From Actinomycetota bacterium (GTDB taxonomy: Bacteria > Actinomycetota > Acidimicrobiia > Acidimicrobiales > Microtrichaceae), in the NCBI GenBank assembly GCA_016870275.1, contig VGBZ01000025.1, positions 1 to 38,333 on the forward strand: a stretch of 38,333 bases of DNA, in the 5' to 3' direction. Shown piece by piece: positions 33,160-38,333 of the stretch. A model generated the notes under the pieces. It ran no database searches. It was not told the DNA's origin and saw only the letters and a list, made by a program, of their open reading frames with translations. How positions within the stretch are numbered: position 1 is the first letter of the stretch; each line of letters begins with the position of its first letter. The position numbers and the translations under genes are program-made.

Positions 33160-34557
33160 GTGCGGCGTCAGTCGCCCCCATACCAGCCCGGGCTCACCGG
33201 CCTGCGCGGCGTCGCCGTGGTCGCAGTCGTGGCGTATCACCTCGGCGCCCTCCCGGGCGGATTCGTATGCGTGGAACTGTTCGTCGTCCTGTCCGAATAC
33301 CTGATCACCGGACCCCTCCTCGCCGACCCTCCGACCTCCCGGGGGCAGATGCTCCGGTGGTTGGGGCACAGGGTCCGCCGACTCGCTCCAGCGGTGGCGG
33401 TCGTGGTCGCTGTGGTGCTCCTCGCGCTCGCCACCCGTTCGGGCATCGCACTCGATGCGCTGGCCACGCTCACGTGGTGGCAGAACTGGAACCTGATCGC
33501 CCAGGGGACCGACTACTGGGCTAGCGCCCCCTCACCGTTGCCTCACGCATGGTCGTTGTCGATCGAGGAGCAGTTCCACATGCTCTGGCCGCTCGTCACC
33601 GTCGGGTTGGTGTCCGCTGCACAGCAACGGTCCCGAGCCCTCCGACTCCTCGGCGGCGTCGCACTCGCCGGCTCGGCGGTGTCGTTCGTGTGGGCCGCTC
33701 ACCTCGCCATCGGAGACCAGCCGGACCTATCCCGCATCTACTTCGGAACCGATACGCGTGCCGGCGCCCTGCTGCTCGGCTGCGCCGCCGCCCGGGTCGC
33801 ACACCGGGGCGACGCAGTCACAGCCGTCACCGCCGGCGCAGGCCGGCTCCTGCGAAGTCCGGTCATGGCCGCCGGCACCGTGATGGTGCTGCTCGCCGCA
33901 ACCGTGACCGGCTCACCGGAACGCCAGACGACCTACACGGTGCTGCTCCCGGTCGTGGCGCTCGCATCGCTGGCCACCGTGTTCGCAGCGACCGACACCG
34001 GCCCGTTCGAGCGACCGCTCTCCTGGTCGCCACTGCAGTGGCTCGGGAAACGCTCCCACACCATCTACCTGTGGTCGTGGCCGATCCAGATCCTCTACGA
34101 GGAACTCCACCCCGACACCTCACCGTTCCTCCACGCCGTGGTGACCGTTGCGATCACCCTGCCTCTGGCCACGCTCTCCCTGCGCTGGGTCGAGACGCCG
34201 CTGCGTCACCAGAGGAGTTGGGCGTCGACGGTCAACTGGCGTCGCTCGGCCTGGGGTGTCGGTGCGATCGTGCTCCTCGCCGCCGGGGTGCACGCAGCGA
34301 ACTCCGCCGTCCTGAGCACACGCGAGCAACTCACCGTGGAGTACTCGCCGTTACCTGATCCGTCGCCGGTCCCCGGTCCCGACGAGTCACCCTCCACCAC
34401 GTGCGTTCCCCTTCTCAACCCTCCGCCACCTGAGTCCGCCGGCGACGGTTCGACCTACGATCCGTCCACGGTCGCTCCTGCGGCCGATCCGTCCGCAGCG
34501 GACGGCTGTGGCGGGATCGTCCGGGTGCTCGTCGTCGGGGACGGCACCGGCCGTTGA
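33160..34557 (+). CDS. OafA-like membrane acyltransferase, cut off at the SGNH domain
   Basis: A 465-residue acyltransferase_3 protein. Family signatures are PGLTGLRGVAVVAVVAYHLGALPGGF (catalytic His27), SLSIEEQFHMLWPL in HAWSLSIEEQ, GTDTRAGALLLGCAAA, and WLGKRSHTIYLWSWPI; about ten membrane helices span residues 15-385. Deviations from consensus are LSEYLIT (usually LSGFLIT) and YLWSWP (usually YLWHWP). A Pro/Ser/Asp-rich extracellular linker (about 395-450) precedes the expected SGNH esterase start, VLVVGDGTGR, where Gly462 replaces the nucleophile Ser (GDS), and the frame stops at TGA 34555-34557. The remainder of the domain follows in pieces. The membrane domain alone might still work as in single-domain relatives, or the gene is being lost. 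Confidence 0.8.
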   Translation: MRRQSPPYQPGLTGLRGVAVVAVVAYHLGALPGGFVCVELFVVLSEYLITGPLLADPPTSRGQMLRWLGHRVRRLAPAVAVVVAVVLLALATRSGIALDALATLTWWQNWNLIAQGTDYWASAPSPLPHAWSLSIEEQFHMLWPLVTVGLVSAAQQRSRALRLLGGVALAGSAVSFVWAAHLAIGDQPDLSRIYFGTDTRAGALLLGCAAARVAHRGDAVTAVTAGAGRLLRSPVMAAGTVMVLLAATVTGSPERQTTYTVLLPVVALASLATVFAATDTGPFERPLSWSPLQWLGKRSHTIYLWSWPIQILYEELHPDTSPFLHAVVTVAITLPLATLSLRWVETPLRHQRSWASTVNWRRSAWGVGAIVLLAAGVHAANSAVLSTREQLTVEYSPLPDPSPVPGPDESPSTTCVPLLNPPPPESAGDGSTYDPSTVAPAADPSAADGCGGIVRVLVVGDGTGR

Positions 34558-35110
34558 GCAGCCAACGGCTTGAAGCGGCTCGACCCGGGCCGGTTGGCGG
34601 TGTGGGACCGGACGAAACTCGGATGCGGTTTCGTGAGCGACGACCCTGAGTGCAGCGACTGGCGTTCGCACTTCGCAACAGCGGTTCGTGAAGTCGGCCC
34701 CGACGTGGTGCTGGTCCACCTCGGCGTGTCCGGCGATGTGGTCTCTGGAGACGATCCCCTGTTCCTGAGCGATACCGCCTGCCGGGCCCGGCGCTCCGCC
34801 GTGGCCGAGGCCGCCGGGTTGTCGGCCTCGCAGGGGCCCGGGTGGTGTGGACACTGCCACCGGTCCCATGGAAACAGCCGCCTTCTTCTGCAACGGTCGC
34901 CTCAGGGATTCACCGTGTGATCCAGAGTGGGTTGCCGCCTGGCACCGTGACGTGACCGAAGCCGCAGGGCCCGTGGGACGCCACACGCTCGACCTCGGCG
35001 ACTGGGCCACTGGTCGCACGGATCCTGCGTCCGACCAACCTGACGGCCTGCACTTATCCGGCGCGGCCTTCGACGAACAGGCCCGCTGGATCGCCGCTCA
35101 GCTCCCGTGA
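34558..35110 (+). pseudogene. Broken SGNH-hydrolase domain of the upstream acyltransferase
   Basis: After the in-frame TGA the same frame continues with recognisable SGNH sequence (LKRLDPGRLAVWDRTKLGCG, DWRSHFATAVREVGPDVVLV), up to about 34830. The motif ARVVWTLPPVP then appears in a second frame (GTG at 34842), and METAAFFCNG through DGLHLSG (the DxxH motif) and DEQARWIAAQLP in a third, ending with TGA at 35108-35110. That implies one nonsense change, a Ser-to-Gly change and two net frameshifts within about 300 bp. Decay is more likely than a single sequencing error, but assembly artefacts are possible. It ends 3 bp before the convergent ahcY stop. No independent start codon context suggests a separate gene. 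Confidence 0.75.
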
Positions 35111-35113
35111 GCT

Positions 35114-36556
35114 TCAGTACTTGTAGTGGTCAGGCTTGTAGGGCCCCTCGGCGGGAATACCAAGGTAGTCGGCCTGGTCGACGGTCAGCGTGGTGAGCCG
35201 CACACCGAGGGAGTCGAGGTGGAAGCGGGCGACCATTTCGTCGAGCTGCTTCGGGAGCCGCCAGACACCCAGCGTGTAGTCGTCGTTCTTGGTGAACAAC
35301 TCGATCTGCGCCAGCACCTGGTTGGAGAACGAGCAACTCATCACGAAACTCGGATGGCCGGTGGCGCAGCCGAGATTCAACAGGCGACCCTCGGCGAGCA
35401 CGATCACCGAGTGTCCATCGGGGAAGACGAACTCGTCGACCTGCGGCTTGATCGTCACCCGCTGCACGTCGCTCATCCGAGCGAGCCCAGCCATGTCGAT
35501 CTCGTTGTCGAAGTGCCCGATGTTTCCGACAATGGCGTTGTGCTTCATCCACCCCATGTGCTCGGCGGTGATGATGTCCTTGTTGCCGGTGGAGGTGATG
35601 AAGATGTCAGCGCTGTCGATCACGTCCTCGAGCCGGACCACCTGGTAGCCCTCCATGGCCGCCTGCAGGGCGCAGATCGGATCGATCTCGGTGACGACCA
35701 CACGGGCACCCTGTCCCCGCATCGACTGGGCGCATCCCTTGCCGACATCACCGAAACCGCAGATCACGACGGTCTTACCGCCGATCATCACATCGGTTGC
35801 CCGGTTGATGCCGTCCACGAGCGAGTGGCGGCACCCGTAGAGGTTGTCGAACTTCGACTTGGTCACCGAGTCGTTGACGTTGATGGCGGGGAACAACAGC
35901 GTTCCGGCCTCGAACATCTGGTAGAGACGGTGCACCCCGGTGGTCGTTTCCTCGGTGACGCCTTTGATGCCGGCGCCGATCGCCGTCCATCGGTTCGGGT
36001 CCTCGGTGAGCGACCGGCGGAGCAGGTCGAGCACGACCGCCCACTCCTCGGAGTCGTCATCGCCCGTGGCGGGAACTGCTTCGGCCGCCTCGAACTCGGT
36101 GCCCTTGTGCACGAGCAGGGTGGCGTCACCGCCGTCGTCGAGGATCATGTTGGGCCCGGTGGTCCCGCCGTCCCAGCGGAGTGCCTGTTCGGTGCACCAC
36201 CAGTACTCATCGAGTGTCTCGCCCTTCCAGGCGAACACCGGGACGCCTCGGGGATCATCGACGGTCCCAGTGGGGCCGACGGCGATGGCGGCGGCGGCCT
36301 CGTCCTGCGTGGAGAAGATATTGCAGCTCGCCCAGCGCACCTCGGCACCGAGCGCCGTCAGCGTCTCGATCAGCACCGCTGTCTGGACGGTCATGTGCAG
36401 CGACCCGGTGATCCGTACGCCTGCGAGCGGTTGCTCGTCGGCGTACGTGGCGCGGATCGCCATGAGCCCGGGCATCTCGTGTTCGGCGAGCTCGATCTGC
36501 TTCCGGCCCATCGGGGCGAGGGCGAGGTCGGCGACCTTGAAGTCGATGAACGTCAT
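35114..36556 (-). CDS. ahcY: Adenosylhomocysteinase (S-adenosyl-L-homocysteine hydrolase)
   Basis: A 480-residue NAD-dependent enzyme splitting S-adenosylhomocysteine into adenosine and homocysteine, relieving inhibition of methyltransferases. It has [20 protein letters not shown] and [18 protein letters not shown], the NAD motif [23 protein letters not shown] (read in part, GFGDVGKG), [35 protein letters not shown] and the C-terminal ending PDHYKY typical of the family. ATG 36556 has GGAGG (36564-36568) 7 bases upstream; the frame upstream to 36841 lacks similarity. I looked for an SAH riboswitch in the leader and did not find one. The neighbouring Pgi/Pmi-type gene is also close in mycobacteria. 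Confidence 0.98.
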   Translation of the reverse strand: MTFIDFKVADLALAPMGRKQIELAEHEMPGLMAIRATYADEQPLAGVRITGSLHMTVQTAVLIETLTALGAEVRWASCNIFSTQDEAAAAIAVGPTGTVDDPRGVPVFAWKGETLDEYWWCTEQALRWDGGTTGPNMILDDGGDATLLVHKGTEFEAAEAVPATGDDDSEEWAVVLDLLRRSLTEDPNRWTAIGAGIKGVTEETTTGVHRLYQMFEAGTLLFPAINVNDSVTKSKFDNLYGCRHSLVDGINRATDVMIGGKTVVICGFGDVGKGCAQSMRGQGARVVVTEIDPICALQAAMEGYQVVRLEDVIDSADIFITSTGNKDIITAEHMGWMKHNAIVGNIGHFDNEIDMAGLARMSDVQRVTIKPQVDEFVFPDGHSVIVLAEGRLLNLGCATGHPSFVMSCSFSNQVLAQIELFTKNDDYTLGVWRLPKQLDEMVARFHLDSLGVRLTTLTVDQADYLGIPAEGPYKPDHYKY

Positions 36557-36785
36557 CGGGGGTCCTCCTGCCGCACGGCGCGGCGTATCGACGTGGCTGA
36601 CTCTGGTGACGGGCTCGGACCCTCTGGCCCCTGCTCGACTGATCGACGGACCGATGGTCCTCAGTCGACTGCCCCAGCGGAACAGCCCGTGGAACCACAC
36701 GTTAGCCGAGCTGCCCCGGCTCCGAGTGCCCCGGTGCGGGCGGGACATCCATCTCGAGGCCGGTACCGGGGCGTACGCTCTTGTC

Positions 36786-36802
36786 GGGCCGATCTCCGGC
36801 CC
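36786..36802 (+). promoter_or_regulatory. Hairpin in the leader of the peptidoglycan-binding lipoprotein gene
   Basis: GGGCCG and CGGCCC pair around ATCTC, 10 bases before the AAGGGG binding site (36813-36818) of the gene starting at 36824. The region is also upstream of ahcY on the other strand, so it may act on either gene. Confidence 0.3.
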
Positions 36803-36823
36803 GATCCGAACTAAGGGGTATCG

Positions 36824-37510
36824 ATGCTGGCCAAGATTCAACTCTCCCGCTCAATGGTTCTCCTGGCCTCCCTCGCCGCTGCGGCCGTGCTGGTCGCCGG
36901 GTGCGGCGGCTCGAGCGGCGACTCCTCAACAACATCGGCGCCGGCGACGACCGCACCGACGACCGCATCGCCGGCGAGCACAACGACGCCCGGATCGGAT
37001 GCGGAGGCCACAAAGGTCTTCGACGAGCAGATCCAGAGCGAGCTCCAGAAAGTGGGCTGCTACCAGGGCGCCGTCGATGGCATCCTGGGCCCGGCATCGG
37101 ACCAGGCGATCGTCGAGTTCCAGCGGGCCGAGGGTCTCGCCACTGACGGCGAGTTGGGAGCGGAGACGGAATCGGCGCTGAAGCGAGCCGTCGAAGCCGG
37201 CCGGCGTGTCTGCACTGCGAGCACCTCGACGACCAAGCCTGCTCAGACCACCACCACTGCGGCGAGCGGCGCACCGGCCTGTACGGCAGCACTCATTCGC
37301 GATGGCCTCGAGGGAGACGCGGGCACCCGGGTCATCAGTTTCGTCTGCTCGGGGCGCTACGCCGCTGTGACGTTCACAGACGGAGACTCACCGCCTGCCA
37401 AGACCGTGCTGGAAGCGAACACCGACGGAGGCTGGGCCCAGAGGTCTCAGGATCCCTGTGGCACGGCGAGCGCCGGCCTCCCGCCGATCATCCTCGAGAA
37501 CGGCTGCTGA
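36824..37510 (+). CDS. Lipoprotein with a peptidoglycan-binding domain
   Basis: A 228-residue exported lipoprotein. The signal region is [20 protein letters not shown] with lipobox LVAGC, so Cys27 would be lipidated. A Ser/Thr/Pro-rich linker (about 30-60) follows. Residues about 64-126 form a PG_binding_1 domain: [20 protein letters not shown], then [20 protein letters not shown] second Thr-rich linker (about 130-150) leads to a C-terminal domain with four cysteines that I do not recognise. It probably attaches to the cell wall. The start has AAGGGG 5 bases before the ATG. Its 3' end overlaps the convergent Pgi/Pmi-type gene by 23 bp. Confidence 0.9.
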   Translation: MLAKIQLSRSMVLLASLAAAAVLVAGCGGSSGDSSTTSAPATTAPTTASPASTTTPGSDAEATKVFDEQIQSELQKVGCYQGAVDGILGPASDQAIVEFQRAEGLATDGELGAETESALKRAVEAGRRVCTASTSTTKPAQTTTTAASGAPACTAALIRDGLEGDAGTRVISFVCSGRYAAVTFTDGDSPPAKTVLEANTDGGWAQRSQDPCGTASAGLPPIILENGC

Positions 37511-38333
37511 GGCTGGACTTCAACTGGTCGAGGATGTCGATCGGACCCGGATCGACGCCCTCGTTGAACGACATCCTCAACGACACCAGGTCACCCTGCA
37601 GCACGAGGTCGAAGAGTTGGGCCATCGCGGAGTCGCCCTCGGCGGTGACCGTCTCGATGCCGGCCACGACCTCGTCGCAGGACTCCGCGACGAACTCGAA
37701 GCGGCGATCGACGTTCCCGGGTTCGTGGTCGTGACGAAGAAACAGCAGCGTGAACACCTGCCGAGTCACATCACCGTGCTGCGCCCAGCCGCAGAGTTCG
37801 TTGTGGGTCAACTCGGGGATCCGGTTGCACCACGAGGGAACCTTGCAGTTCTCGTTGAACTGCCCCTTCCAGCGCCAGGCGGCCACCTCCCCGAGCGGAC
37901 CGCCGCCGTAGACGAGTGGGATCGTCCGGCCGATCCGGCGGGCCAGTCGGCTGGCGGAGTCGTCGACGCCGGGTGCGAGCTCATCACGACGGCGCCGGAG
38001 TTGGCGTACTGCGGCTTCGACGGTGTCCTCGACGCCCGAGGCCAGTCCGAGACGCTCCAGGACGACGAGCAACGGGACCGTGACAGCCCCGATGCCGGCC
38101 CGGGGCATGGGGATGGCCGGGTCGACCGGCACGACCGGAGCGCCGACTCGCTCAGCGAGATCGACCAGCCGGCCTCCGGAGGCAACGACGACGATGCGCG
38201 CGTTGCGTTCGGCCGCTCGGCTGACCGTGCTGAGCGTCTCCTCGGTGTTGCCGGAGAAAGAGTTGGCGAAGACCAGCGTGTCGGGGCCGACGAACCCGGG
38301 GCACTCGTAGTGCTTCGACACGACGATCGGGAC
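37488..38333 (-). CDS. Bifunctional phosphoglucose/phosphomannose isomerase-type SIS protein (partial)
   Basis: The gene enters from beyond the right edge; 281 residues are visible. Two SIS-like halves can be seen: VFANSFSGNTEETLS with GGRLVDLAERVGAPVV, and the C-terminal half with IPLVYGGGPLGEVAAWRWKGQFNENCKVPSWCNRIPELTHNE, read as GQFNENCKVPSW and PELTHNELCGW. This pattern is that of the Pgi/Pmi isomerase family, which interconverts glucose-6-P, mannose-6-P and fructose-6-P. In mycobacteria its homologue lies in the manA-manB region near sahH. It converges on the lipoprotein gene. The missing N-terminus holds GGSAIGG-type sugar-phosphate contacts. Confidence 0.9.
   Translation of the reverse strand, partial: VPIVVSKHYECPGFVGPDTLVFANSFSGNTEETLSTVSRAAERNARIVVVASGGRLVDLAERVGAPVVPVDPAIPMPRAGIGAVTVPLLVVLERLGLASGVEDTVEAAVRQLRRRRDELAPGVDDSASRLARRIGRTIPLVYGGGPLGEVAAWRWKGQFNENCKVPSWCNRIPELTHNELCGWAQHGDVTRQVFTLLFLRHDHEPGNVDRRFEFVAESCDEVVAGIETVTAEGDSAMAQLFDLVLQGDLVSLRMSFNEGVDPGPIDILDQLKSSLSSRSRG

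Noticed and set aside
36557-36823. Possible SAH or SAM riboswitch in the ahcY leader
   Set aside because: I looked on the minus strand for the conserved SAH-riboswitch core (GAGGAGCGCUGC and AGGCUCGG elements) and for SAM-II/SAM-IV cores. Only partial, non-ordered similarities (for example GGGTCCGAGCCCG) were present.
1-38333. Mobile elements, CRISPR arrays, toxin-antitoxin pairs or phage genes
   Set aside because: No transposase, integrase, regular spaced repeats, att-like duplication at the tRNA 3' end, or phage-type proteins were found; the tandem repeats seen are short minisatellites.

Overview
The window is GC-rich DNA with densely packed genes, frequent GTG starts, 4-bp GTGA overlaps between neighbours and GC-biased third codon positions. 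Gene content and order (prfB-ftsE-ftsX, a mec-cysM-murI-rph-rdgB block like the Rv1334-Rv1341 region of Mycobacterium tuberculosis, fused cysNC, ahcY near a Pgi/Pmi SIS protein, prfB without its frameshift) point to Actinomycetota. A deep lineage such as Acidimicrobiia is a reasonable guess, but only an inference. The window looks like ordinary chromosome: I see no phage, IS element, CRISPR array or conjugation gene.

Layout. 1-3.4 kb: start of a PAP2-like membrane protein (minus), a ThrH-type phosphatase (plus), and a minus-strand acyltransferase-3/beta-lactamase-like fusion. 3.6-6.6 kb: an OmpR-type response regulator and a soluble hybrid kinase (PAS-HisKA-HATPase-REC-HPt), with 17-bp tandem repeats in the spacer and 15-bp tandem repeats at the start of the kinase gene. 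6.6-10.1 kb: a glutaminyl-cyclase-like lipoprotein and a TrmA/RlmD-type RNA methyltransferase (minus), diverging from rpe and a small lipoprotein. 10.1-13.8 kb: clpP (minus), tRNA-Leu(UAG), purU, a Nei/Fpg glycosylase and a fold-III PLP enzyme. 13.9-17.8 kb: minus-strand mec-cysM-murI-rph-rdgB, with no cysO between mec and cysM. 17.9-20.1 kb: smpB, a secreted membrane-anchored GH43-like protein and ssrA (tmRNA). 20.1-31.3 kb: a long minus-strand run, in transcription order secA, prfB, ftsE, ftsX, a thioredoxin-fold protein, a 63-aa protein, an SDR, cysD, cysNC, a start-less open frame and an EEP-family phosphoesterase. 31.3-38.3 kb: ComF-like phosphoribosyltransferase, an SDR, an OafA-like acyltransferase whose SGNH esterase domain is broken, ahcY, a peptidoglycan-binding lipoprotein, and a partial Pgi/Pmi SIS protein.

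Functional links. CysD and CysNC make APS and PAPS from sulfate. CysM plus Mec suggests the O-phosphoserine/protein-thiocarboxylate route to cysteine known from mycobacteria. AhcY recycles S-adenosylhomocysteine. SmpB and tmRNA form the trans-translation pair, and ClpP is a likely protease for tagged proteins. FtsEX, MurI and the peptidoglycan-binding lipoprotein serve the envelope. The two membrane acyltransferases presumably modify surface glycans or lipids.

I found no clearly new multi-gene system. The observations most worth checking are the decayed SGNH domain, the clustered short tandem repeats around the kinase and in comF, the TTCCCCTGAAYTC triplet after ssrA, the missing cysO, the membrane-anchored GH43-like gene between smpB and ssrA, and the start-less coding-like frame after cysNC.
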